From UBA2784 sp964494625 (GTDB lineage: Bacteria > Pseudomonadota > Alphaproteobacteria > Micropepsales > Micropepsaceae), in the NCBI GenBank assembly GCA_964494625.1, contig CAZBRT010000002.1:744001-808000 (forward strand): a stretch of 64,000 nucleotides of DNA, read 5' to 3'. The notes beneath the pieces were generated by a model. That model made no database searches and was not told the DNA's origin. It saw only the letters and a program-made list of their open reading frames with translations. Shown in pieces: positions 42,784 to 50,263 of the stretch; position 1 is the stretch's first letter; each line of letters opens with the position of its first letter. The translations under genes and the position numbers were made by a program.

Positions 42784-43389
42784 CTAGCGGGTGCGCGGGT
42801 CATCGTCCAGAATCGCGAAAAGCAGATGGTCGCGCCAGGCCCCGTCAATGCGCAGGTAATTGCGGGCAAGCCCCTCGTGAACGAAGCCGCATTTGCGCAG
42901 AAGCGCCTGCGACGCCTCGTTGGCGGGCAGGCATGCCGCCTCCAGCCGGTGGAGGCCCAGCGTGCCGAACACATAGGGGATGAGCGCCCGCACTGCATCG
43001 CTGATATAGCCGCGCCGCGCATGGCGTGCGCCCGACCAATAGCCCAGCGAACAGGCCTGCGCCACGCCGCGCCTTATGTTGGAGAGCGTGCACCCCCCCA
43101 CAAGATCGCCGGTCTCGCGGTCGAATACGAAGAAGGGGCTGGTTTTGTCCTCGTGGATCTCGCGCAGATAGCGGCGCAAGCGACGGCGGAACGCGATGCG
43201 CGTCAGGTCATCCAGGGGCCACGTCGGCTCCCAGGGCACGAGGAAGCTGCGGCTCGCCTCACGCAATTCGGCCCAGGCCTCGTAGTCCGCCATCTGCGGA
43301 TAGCGCAGGCGCACAAGGCGGCCTTCGATCACCGGCGACATGGTGACGAGTGCGTTGAGGGTGCGGGGGAAGGGAATCGGTGGCTTCAT
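42784..43389 (-). CDS. GNAT acetyltransferase, RimJ/RimL type
   Basis: A GNAT-fold N-acetyltransferase of about 201 residues, related to RimJ/RimL, which acetylate ribosomal protein N-termini or small amines. Acetyl-CoA binding is suggested by LGYWSGARHARRGYISDAVR (about 114-133) and HRLEAACLPANEASQALLRKCGF-type sequence. The ATG at 43389 starts MKPPIPFPRT; a TTG at 43398 overlapping the peptidase stop (TTGA) is an alternative. It is the last gene of the long minus-strand run from ctaC. Specific substrate unknown. Confidence 0.88.
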   Translation of the reverse strand: MKPPIPFPRTLNALVTMSPVIEGRLVRLRYPQMADYEAWAELREASRSFLVPWEPTWPLDDLTRIAFRRRLRRYLREIHEDKTSPFFVFDRETGDLVGGCTLSNIRRGVAQACSLGYWSGARHARRGYISDAVRALIPYVFGTLGLHRLEAACLPANEASQALLRKCGFVHEGLARNYLRIDGAWRDHLLFAILDDDPRTR

Positions 43390-43394
43390 CTGTC

Positions 43395-44654
43395 TCAACC
43401 AAAGCGGCGCGACAGACTGGCATGGGACTCGAGCCTGCGCACGGGGCCCAATGCCGCGATCGCTGGCTTGCCCGTGCGGAGCAAATGCGCGGCAAAGCCG
43501 CGCACATCTTCAAGCGTGACACTTGCGACCTTCGCGCGCATTTCGGCGACCGAAAGAATGCGGCCCCAGGTGTGAAGATGGCCCGCCATCAGTTCGCAGC
43601 GTGTCATGGGGGATTCAAGTCCCATCGCCAGTGACGAGCGCATCTGCGCCTTGGCGCGGTCCAGCTCCGCCTGCGACACGTCGCGCGCGGCACGCTCCAG
43701 CTCGCCGATCACCAGCGGCATCAGTTCGCCGATGCCCTGCGCGCTGGTGCCGGCATAGACGCCGAAGAGCCCGGTATCCGCATGCGAGCCGGAAAAGGAG
43801 TGTATCTCGTAACAGAGGCCGCGTTTCTCGCGCAGCTCCTGGAACAGCCGCGAGGACATGCCGCCGCCAAACAACAGCGAGAATATCTGGGCTGCAGGCG
43901 CGCGCGGATCGTCTGCGGCAACGCCTTCAACGCAGAACGCGACATGCGCCTGCTCGAGCTTCTGTGTGCGGCGGAAGTCGCCGCCGCGGTACTTCGCTCG
44001 GGCGTGGCCTGCGGGCTTGCCCTTTTCGGCGTCGCCGAAACATTTCTCCGCGATTTTCCGGGCACGGTCATGGGTAATGGCGCCCGAGGCCGCAAAGATC
44101 ATGCGCGACGGCACGTAGGCACGGCGCTGCCATGCGGCGATGTGGCCCTGCGTCAGCGCCTTGACCGTTGCCGGTGATCCAAGAACCGGGCGACCCAAAG
44201 GCTGATCGGGAAAGGCCTGCGCCTGAAGATGATCAAAGATGATGTCGTCCGGCGTATCGGCGGCCTGACCGATCTCCTGCAGCACGACGTCCTTCTCGCG
44301 GACCAGTTCGTCGTCGGCAAAGAGGGGATTGCGCACAAGATCGGCTATGATGTCGGCGGCAAGTGCCGCGTCATCCTTGAGGACGCGGGCGTGGAAGCAG
44401 GTCTGGTCGCGGCTTGTATAGGCATTGAGGAAGCCGCCGCGGCTTTCGATCTCCTCGGCAATCGCACGGGCGCTGCGCGTTTTTGTGCCCTTGAAGACCA
44501 TGTGTTCGATGAGATGGGTGATGCCGTTTTCCGCTGCCTTCTCATGGCGCGCGCCGACATCGACCCAGACGCCGAGCGCGACCGTTTCCAGGGTCGGCAT
44601 CGGATCCGATGCGATGGTGAGGCCGTTCCCGAGCCTTGTGACATGCGGCTTCAT
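43395..44654 (-). CDS. M16-family zinc peptidase (MPP-like)
   Basis: A 419-residue insulinase/pitrilysin-family metallopeptidase similar to mitochondrial processing peptidase beta and to alphaproteobacterial homologues next to thrC. The inverted zinc motif HxxEH is in GITHLIEHMVFKGT (about 44-57), with the third ligand Glu downstream. Further blocks are GRPVLGSPATV, FGGGMSSRLFQELREKRGLC and YEIHSFSGSHADTGLFGVYA. No signal peptide. Overlaps thrC by 4 bp (ATGA). Confidence 0.95.
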   Translation of the reverse strand: MKPHVTRLGNGLTIASDPMPTLETVALGVWVDVGARHEKAAENGITHLIEHMVFKGTKTRSARAIAEEIESRGGFLNAYTSRDQTCFHARVLKDDAALAADIIADLVRNPLFADDELVREKDVVLQEIGQAADTPDDIIFDHLQAQAFPDQPLGRPVLGSPATVKALTQGHIAAWQRRAYVPSRMIFAASGAITHDRARKIAEKCFGDAEKGKPAGHARAKYRGGDFRRTQKLEQAHVAFCVEGVAADDPRAPAAQIFSLLFGGGMSSRLFQELREKRGLCYEIHSFSGSHADTGLFGVYAGTSAQGIGELMPLVIGELERAARDVSQAELDRAKAQMRSSLAMGLESPMTRCELMAGHLHTWGRILSVAEMRAKVASVTLEDVRGFAAHLLRTGKPAIAALGPVRRLESHASLSRRFG

Positions 44655-46045
44655 GAGACGCCCCCGGCAAAGGCTGAAAGCCGCGCGCGAAGGGCCGCAA
44701 GATCGCCGGCAATTGTCTCGAACCGCTCCGGTGCGGTCATCAAATGGGCGAGATGCGGGGGCAAAGACGGACGGATGCCGGTTGCCGCCTCAACCGCGTC
44801 AGGGAATTTTGCAGCATGAGCTGTTGCGAGCGCGACCATGGGCACATTGGCGCGTTTGCGGCGGCGTGCGGCGACAAGACCGATGGCGGTGTGCGGATCA
44901 ATGAGGCGGTTCCTTGTGCGCCAGACGCTTGCCATTTCGGCCTTTGCCTCATCCATGGTCACACGTTCCGCCCCCACCGCCGCTCGCAGGCCCTCATGCA
45001 TTGCGCGGGGCAGCGTCATGCTGCCCTTCGTACGCAGATCTTCCATCAGGCGCGCGATCATGATGCCATCGCGACCGGAGAGGTCGAAGAGGAGACGCTC
45101 AAAATTGCTGGATATCTGGATGTCCATCGAGGGGCTTGTCGTCTCCATCACGCCGCGCGGCTGATAAATGCCGGTCATGCAGGCGCGCACCAGAATGTCG
45201 TTCTCATTGGTGGCAATGACAAGCTCCCCGACCGGTGCGCCCATGGCCCGCGCAAGAATGCCCGCATAGATGTCGCCGAAATTGCCGGTCGGCACGGAAA
45301 AATCGACGACACCACCCTTGGAAAGCGCGGATGAGGCCGTGAAGTAATAGACGATCTGGGCTGCGATGCGGGCAAAATTGATCGAATTGACCGCACCCAG
45401 ATTGGTGCCGCGCGCAAAAGCCTGATCGGCAAAAAGCGCCTTCACCAGCGACTGGCACGCATCGAATGTGCCCTCGACCGCCAGATTGAGCACGTTGGCG
45501 TCGAGAACCGTTGTCATCTGGCGGCGCTGGACTTCCGATGTGCGGCCTTTGGGATGAAGGATGGCAATTTTCGTACGCGCCTGCCCCCGCAATCCCGCAA
45601 TTGCCGCCGAACCCGTGTCACCCGAAGTTGCGCCGACAATGAGGGCGCTCGCGCCCGACTGGCGCAATCGCCAGTCGATCAGGCGACCGAGCAGCTGCAG
45701 CGCCACATCCTTGAAGGCCAATGTCGGCCCATGGAAGAGTTCAAGGAGATGAAGTCCGTCCTCAAGGGAGCTGAGCGGCGCGACGCCGGGATCATCGAAA
45801 GCGGAGGACGAAGCCGCAATCATCCCGGCAAGCGCATCCTTTCCGACCACGCCCTGCGCAAAGGGACCAAGCACATGGGAAGCCGTTGCGTTCCAGCCGG
45901 CCGTTGGCGGCAAAGATACGAGCCTTGGCAAAGTCGCCGGCACATAAAGACCACCATCGGGCGCCGGGCCTGCGACGATGATGTCGTCAAAGCGCAACGG
46001 CTGCGATGATTGGGGGGAGGCGCTGCGGGTGCTGATGAATTCCAT
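44651..46045 (-). CDS. thrC: Threonine synthase
   Basis: PLP enzyme converting O-phosphohomoserine to threonine; its partner thrB is at 29398. The 464-residue product starts MEFISTRSASP. The PLP Lys is in HGPTLAFKDVALQLLG (about residue 113). Phosphate binding is at VGATSGDTGSAAIAGLRG, and PTGNFGDIYAGILARAMG is also typical. It follows the SURF1 gene with a gap of 93 bp that contains a 17-bp tandem repeat. The ATG codon overlaps no neighbour, so this gap may be its leader. Confidence 0.95.
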   Translation of the reverse strand: MEFISTRSASPQSSQPLRFDDIIVAGPAPDGGLYVPATLPRLVSLPPTAGWNATASHVLGPFAQGVVGKDALAGMIAASSSAFDDPGVAPLSSLEDGLHLLELFHGPTLAFKDVALQLLGRLIDWRLRQSGASALIVGATSGDTGSAAIAGLRGQARTKIAILHPKGRTSEVQRRQMTTVLDANVLNLAVEGTFDACQSLVKALFADQAFARGTNLGAVNSINFARIAAQIVYYFTASSALSKGGVVDFSVPTGNFGDIYAGILARAMGAPVGELVIATNENDILVRACMTGIYQPRGVMETTSPSMDIQISSNFERLLFDLSGRDGIMIARLMEDLRTKGSMTLPRAMHEGLRAAVGAERVTMDEAKAEMASVWRTRNRLIDPHTAIGLVAARRRKRANVPMVALATAHAAKFPDAVEAATGIRPSLPPHLAHLMTAPERFETIAGDLAALRARLSAFAGGVS

Positions 46046-46077
46046 GGCGGGCAGCTTATGAAAGCGGGCCGCACATT

Positions 46078-46145
46078 GAAACAGGCGTCATCGGGAAACA
46101 GGCGTCATCGGGAAACAGGCGTCATCGGGAAACGGGCGTCATTGG
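46078..46145. repeat. 17-bp tandem repeat, four copies, between SURF1 and thrC
   Basis: Three exact copies of GAAACAGGCGTCATCGG (46078-46128) and a fourth with two changes (46129-46145). The fourth copy includes the stop codon of the SURF1 gene. The array occupies most of the leader ahead of thrC. No spacer sequences, so not CRISPR. Confidence 0.9.
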
Positions 46146-46834
46146 CCGTCACGCTGACGCCAGTGGTAAACAGCCCAGATCACGGCCAGCACAAAGCCAA
46201 GCGCAAACCAGGTGAGCGCATATTGCAGATGATTGTCGGTGATCTCGCCAAAGGCGCGCCCCGGTCGAGGCCATTCACCGGCCACAGGCGGCGATATTGT
46301 CTCCGCCTCCAGGACGAAATCCGGCATGGCAGCCACGTCCAGCGCGCTTGCGATCACGGGCACGTCGCGCGCATGGAAGATGCGCTTGGCCAGATCCGGC
46401 GCGGGCGTGAAATTTCCCGGCACCTCGGACAGGCGGATGAGGCCGGTGATCGTCACATGATCCGCCGGGCCGGTTGACACATCTTCCTCAGCCAGCGGCG
46501 CAAAGCCGAGATCAACAAGAATGAAGCCGCCCTCGTCCAGCCGCAGCGCGTGGAGATGGCGATAGCCGGGACCGTCGCTTGTCGTCACATAGAGCCGGGC
46601 AAAGGGTTCCTGCACCAGATAGCCCGACACGCGCACATGACGGAAAGCGCGCGAGCCGGGGTCAAGCCGCATCAATCCGGCAATTGATGCGGGCTCCGCG
46701 ATGCTGCGCGTTTCAATGTCGCTGATGAGCCCTTGCTTCCATTCGCGGCGCTCAAGCTGCCAAAGGCCAAGGAAGGTCAGGATGACCATGCCGAGGGCTG
46801 CAAGCAGCGTGGGCCATAGGCGGGGGCGGAACAT
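46139..46834 (-). CDS. SURF1 family cytochrome oxidase assembly protein
   Basis: A two-helix inner-membrane factor for insertion of haem a into subunit I. About 231 residues. The N-terminal helix RPRLWPTLLAALGMVILTFL and LGLWQLERREWKQGLI are typical SURF1. Then YRHLHALRLDEGGFILVDLG and the C-terminal helix LQYALTWFALGFVLAVIWAV. Start ATG at 46834, 5 bp after the DUF983 stop; a GTG at 46867 inside DUF983 is possible. The 3' end overlaps the last unit of the tandem repeat. Confidence 0.92.
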   Translation of the reverse strand: MFRPRLWPTLLAALGMVILTFLGLWQLERREWKQGLISDIETRSIAEPASIAGLMRLDPGSRAFRHVRVSGYLVQEPFARLYVTTSDGPGYRHLHALRLDEGGFILVDLGFAPLAEEDVSTGPADHVTITGLIRLSEVPGNFTPAPDLAKRIFHARDVPVIASALDVAAMPDFVLEAETISPPVAGEWPRPGRAFGEITDNHLQYALTWFALGFVLAVIWAVYHWRQRDGQ

Positions 46835-46838
46835 CAGG

Positions 46839-47201
46839 CTAACCGCCAAAGCGGGCTTCGGATGCACCCGTCGCGAACTGGCGGGCGATCAGCCATGCTT
46901 TCATCGGCCGCAGGAGGCCCAGGGTCACGATCAGCGTGATGGGCCCCCAAAGGGCTGCATGGACCCACAGCGGCGGCTCGTAATTCACCTCGACATAAAG
47001 AGCGAGGCCGACGATCAGGAAGCCCGCGATCATGATCACGAACACGGCTGGTCCATCGCCTTGCGCGAAGGGCGCAAAATCAAGCCCGCAGGATGTGCAT
47101 GCGGGCCTGATGCCGAGCCAGTTCCTGAAGAGGCGGCCCTCTCCGCAGCGCGGGCAGCGGCCACGCAAGGTCGCGTGAACGCCGCCCGGATTGCCGGTCA
47201 A
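46839..47201 (-). CDS. DUF983 zinc-ribbon membrane protein
   Basis: A 120-residue protein of DUF983, regularly encoded between cta genes in alphaproteobacteria. An N-terminal zinc ribbon has two CxxC pairs (RCPRCGEG and ACTSCGLD). Two membrane helices follow, AVFVIMIAGFLIVGLALYVE and an LWVHAALWGPITLIVTLGLL segment. The start is TTG at 47201, overlapping the ctaE stop by 4 bp (TTGA) with GGGAGG upstream; this is the only start after ctaE that keeps the zinc ribbon. Function unknown, presumably oxidase assembly. Confidence 0.87.
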   Translation of the reverse strand: MTGNPGGVHATLRGRCPRCGEGRLFRNWLGIRPACTSCGLDFAPFAQGDGPAVFVIMIAGFLIVGLALYVEVNYEPPLWVHAALWGPITLIVTLGLLRPMKAWLIARQFATGASEARFGG

Positions 47202-48091
47202 TGGCCTGCGCCTCCCGGCATGGGACCAGCCGCCCAGACATAGATCGCAGCAAAGAGGAAGAGCCACACCACGTCAACGAAGTGCCAGTACCAGGCTGCA
47301 GCTTCGAAGCCGAAATGCCGCTCTTTCGTGAAATGTCCGCGGATCGCGCGGAAGAGGCAGATCGTCAGGAAGATCGTGCCGACGATGACATGGAACCCAT
47401 GAAAGCCCGTCGCCATGAAGAAGGTCGAGCCATAGATGCCCGAAACATCGGCGGGGTTGCCGAAGGCGTCCGTGCCCATCAGCTCCTCATTCATGCCGAA
47501 AGAGAAACCGGCATGGCCGTATTCATAGACCTGAAGTGTCGTGAAAAGGAGGCCCAGCAGCACAGTCAGCAAAAGGCCGTTGACGGCGCCGCGCTTGTCG
47601 CCCGTCTGGATTGCATGATGCGCCCAGGTAACCGTGGTGCCCGAGGTGAGCAGGACCAGCGTGTTGATGAGCGGCAGGTGCCAGGGATCAAACGTCACAA
47701 TGCCGGTCGGCGGCCAGGCATCAAGCCCGACATGCGCCGGGAAAAGGGCCGCATGGAAATAGGCCCAGAACCACGCGACGAAGAACATCACTTCGGAGGC
47801 AATGAAAAGGATCATGCCATACCGCAGGCCGAGCTTGACGACCGGCGTGTGGTCGCCGCGCACGACGCTTTCCTTCACCACGTCGCGCCACCATCCCGTC
47901 ATGGTGTAGAGCACGATCAGAAGGCCCGCGCCGAACACCCAGGGCGTTCCCGCCAGATTGGCGAAGTCGGCATAGCCCTTGTGCATCCACAGGACCGCGC
48001 CCACCGCCATGACAAAGGCGCCGATGGAGCCCACCAGCGGCCACGGGCTTGGATCAACAAGGTGATAGTCGTGTTTGACGTCGCCTGCCAT
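47198..48091 (-). CDS. ctaE: Cytochrome c oxidase subunit III
   Basis: Seven-helix core subunit of aa3-type oxidase, 297 residues. It starts MAGDVKHDYHLVDPSPWPL, the normal subunit III opening, followed by VVKLGLRYGMILFIASEVMF and FVAWFWAYFHAALFP. HFTKERHFGFEAAAWYWHFV is the conserved C-terminal block. The frame is open upstream to 48214 but the ATG at 48091 fits the family. It lies 16 bp after ctaG. Confidence 0.97.
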   Translation of the reverse strand: MAGDVKHDYHLVDPSPWPLVGSIGAFVMAVGAVLWMHKGYADFANLAGTPWVFGAGLLIVLYTMTGWWRDVVKESVVRGDHTPVVKLGLRYGMILFIASEVMFFVAWFWAYFHAALFPAHVGLDAWPPTGIVTFDPWHLPLINTLVLLTSGTTVTWAHHAIQTGDKRGAVNGLLLTVLLGLLFTTLQVYEYGHAGFSFGMNEELMGTDAFGNPADVSGIYGSTFFMATGFHGFHVIVGTIFLTICLFRAIRGHFTKERHFGFEAAAWYWHFVDVVWLFLFAAIYVWAAGPMPGGAGH

Positions 48092-48107
48092 CAGCGTGCT
48101 CCTCAAC

Positions 48108-48689
48108 TCATTGCGTAGCGGCGGCCAGATCGCCGCCCGCATCGTCCATTGCGGGGAAATAGGTATAGGAAAGGGTGATCGTGGAAACATCCCGCATCGC
48201 CGGATCATCGGCAAAAGACGGGTCCACGAAGAAATTGACCGGCATATCGGCCGTCTCGCCCGGCGCCAGTTCGCGCACGGTGAAGCAGAAACAGACGATG
48301 TTCAGGAAATGGCCGCCGACCTTTTCGGGCGTCACATTGTGCGCGACGCGGCCCATGACAGGCTTGTCGGAGAGATTGTGCACACGGAAATAGACGATGC
48401 CGGTTTCGCCGATGCGCACATCCACACTGCGCACAAGCGGCTCAAATTCCCACGCAAGATCCGGCGAGACATTGGCATCAAAGCGCACCGTGATGATGCG
48501 GTCGCGGATGTCGGATGGATCGGGCGGCGCATCCGCGCGCATCGTCGTGCCGTCAAAGCCGGTGACGCGGCAGAAAAGATCATAGAGCGGTGCCGAGGCA
48601 AAAGTCAGCGCCAGCATGAAGCCGACGAAGCCGGCCGCGTAGATCGCGACTTTCCGGTTCGAGCGGTTCTGGGGCGCGGGCGCAGTCAT
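48108..48689 (-). CDS. ctaG: Cytochrome c oxidase assembly protein CtaG (Cox11)
   Basis: Copper chaperone that delivers copper to the CuB centre of subunit I. The 193-residue product has one N-terminal helix (about 14-33, IYAAGFVGFMLALTFASAPL). A periplasmic Cox11 domain follows, with the copper-binding LNIVCFCFTVRELAPGE and the C-terminal TLSYTYFPAMD. ATG at 48689, one base after the stop of the 56-residue ORF. Part of the cta operon. Confidence 0.96.
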   Translation of the reverse strand: MTAPAPQNRSNRKVAIYAAGFVGFMLALTFASAPLYDLFCRVTGFDGTTMRADAPPDPSDIRDRIITVRFDANVSPDLAWEFEPLVRSVDVRIGETGIVYFRVHNLSDKPVMGRVAHNVTPEKVGGHFLNIVCFCFTVRELAPGETADMPVNFFVDPSFADDPAMRDVSTITLSYTYFPAMDDAGGDLAAATQ

Positions 48690-48690
48690 C

Positions 48691-48861
48691 TCAGAATGTC
48701 CGCTCCGCGATATTGCCGCCAAGGCGCACCAGCGTCATCACGAAGAAAAGGACCACGCAGCCGCCCAGCACCAATGCCAGCGCGCGGTTGCGGCTTTTGA
48801 GGGAGCGGGCCGCGTCGGCGCTGTTGTCACGCTGCAGCCCGGCATCAGGTGCGTTGCTCAT
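48691..48861 (-). CDS. Small single-helix membrane protein of the cta operon
   Basis: A 56-residue product: MSNAPDAGLQRDNSADAARS, then a basic stretch and one hydrophobic helix (about 28-47), ending NIAERTF. It overlaps the ctaB stop by 4 bp (ATGA) and ends one base before the ctaG ATG, so it is tightly embedded between them. Short single-helix proteins at this place are annotated in other alphaproteobacteria as CoxF-like or hypothetical. Function unknown; probably an oxidase assembly accessory, by context. Confidence 0.72.
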   Translation of the reverse strand: MSNAPDAGLQRDNSADAARSLKSRNRALALVLGGCVVLFFVMTLVRLGGNIAERTF

Positions 48862-49808
48862 GAGAAGAGGCTTCCCGTCAGAGGGGTGAGCGAAAACGCG
48901 GCTTCAGCGATCAGGGCCGCAAAAAGCGCAAAGAGATGAAAGATCGACAGGCCAAAGACGCGCATGGCGCGGCGTGCGGCCATCGCACGGCTTGCCGCCT
49001 CGCCAAGACAAAGCTGGATCACCAGCGCCAGAAAGGCTGCGCCGAAAATTGCGGCGGTTGCCCCATAGATCGCGCCGCCAAAGCCCGCCAGTACCGGCAA
49101 TGCCGACGTGGAGAGGAAGGCAAGCGTATAGAGGAATATCTGGCGCCGCGTCGCGCGTTCGCCCGCCACCACCGGCAGCATGGGCACGCCGGCGCGGGCG
49201 TAATCATCGGCGCGGTAAAGCGCGAGCGCCCAGAAATGCGGCGGCGTCCACATGAAGATAAGGGCGACAAGGATCAACGGTTCGATGGCGAGGCTGCCCG
49301 TTGCCGCGGCCCAGCCGATAGCAGGCGGCATGGCACCGGCCAATCCGCCGATCACGATGTTCTGCGGCGTACTGCGCTTCAGCCACATCGTATAGACGAA
49401 CACGTAGAAGGCGATGGTGAAGGCAAGCAGCCCGGCCGCCAGCCAGTTCACAAGCACGCCCATCGTGGCGACGGAAGCAAGTGCCAGCCCCGCGCCAAAG
49501 CCCAGCGCCTCGGCAGGCGAGACACGCCCGCGCGGAATGGGGCGGTTTTTCGTGCGCGCCATCAGCGCATCAATGTCGGCGTCGAACCACATGTTGAGCG
49601 CGCCGGATGCGCCCGCGCCGACCGCGATGCAGAGGAGCGCGGTGATCGCGGCAAAAGGATGCATGGCCACAGGTGCCAGCATGATGCCGGCAATCCCCGT
49701 GAACACGACAAGCGACATCACGCGCGGCTTGAGGAGCGTGAAGAAGTCACCGGCGGTTGCCATTGAAGGCGCGTGGGTGGACGCGATGGAATGAGCAGCA
49801 GTGTTCAT
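48858..49808 (-). CDS. ctaB: Protohaem IX farnesyltransferase (haem O synthase)
   Basis: Nine-helix UbiA-family prenyltransferase adding a farnesyl group to haem b, the first step to haem A. The 316-residue product has the Asp-rich motif NMWFDADIDALMARTKNRPI (about 93-112) and the second YRADDYARAGVPMLPVV. The ATG at 49808 overlaps the stop of the upstream unknown gene by 4 bp. GGAGATG lies close upstream. Confidence 0.96.
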   Translation of the reverse strand: MNTAAHSIASTHAPSMATAGDFFTLLKPRVMSLVVFTGIAGIMLAPVAMHPFAAITALLCIAVGAGASGALNMWFDADIDALMARTKNRPIPRGRVSPAEALGFGAGLALASVATMGVLVNWLAAGLLAFTIAFYVFVYTMWLKRSTPQNIVIGGLAGAMPPAIGWAAATGSLAIEPLILVALIFMWTPPHFWALALYRADDYARAGVPMLPVVAGERATRRQIFLYTLAFLSTSALPVLAGFGGAIYGATAAIFGAAFLALVIQLCLGEAASRAMAARRAMRVFGLSIFHLFALFAALIAEAAFSLTPLTGSLFS

Positions 49809-50242
49809 TCCACATCTCCCATTGCCGGGAGTCTTAACCCAACGGGGCGCTGAACGTCTGTTAGGGGAACCCGCACGCTTTCGCGCCGCTTTGCATAACT
49901 CAACTTAGGACCTAGATCCGGTGGCTTTCTTCTCTCCAAGACGACCAGCAGCGGCTCATCACGAAACTTCGTTCGCTCGGGATTGCGCCCCTTAAACCTT
50001 GCGCGGACAATCTTTCGCTCGATGGCTTCAAAGCTGACGTCGTCAGCCAATGAGCGCGCCGACGCGAACCGGAGCTGTTCCTCTTCCGCGTGCCGCTCCT
50101 GCCGACGTGAAGCCGCTTTGAAACGCGGGATCGCCGTGCGCGCTGCCTTCTTGTTGTCGCACCACGTGTTGACGCAATCACGCTCGTAGGAGTGCCGCTT
50201 GGCCTCCTGCGGGGTAATCTTTCGTGAATTGCGGTCGCCCAC
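49805..50242 (-). CDS. Unrecognised 145-residue basic protein between ctaD and ctaB
   Basis: I do not recognise this protein. It opens MGDRNSRKITPQEAKRHSYE, continues with a Cys/Trp pair (DCVNTWCDNK) and is rich in Arg, Lys and Glu; no membrane helix or signal peptide. The GTG start is 21 bp after the ctaD stop with GGGAG about 11 nt upstream, and its TGA overlaps the ctaB ATG (ATGA). That tight fit argues for a real, co-translated gene. Codon use is unlike its neighbours, with CGA, AGA, CTA and TTA clustered in the last third, and lower G+C. It may be acquired or fast-evolving. Confidence 0.6.
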   Translation of the reverse strand: MGDRNSRKITPQEAKRHSYERDCVNTWCDNKKAARTAIPRFKAASRRQERHAEEEQLRFASARSLADDVSFEAIERKIVRARFKGRNPERTKFRDEPLLVVLERRKPPDLGPKLSYAKRRESVRVPLTDVQRPVGLRLPAMGDVE

Positions 50243-50263
50243 GCTCGTAACTGCTCCCGTTTC

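Noticed and set aside
46078..46145. CRISPR array
   Set aside because: The 17-bp units are directly adjacent with no spacers, and no cas genes are present.
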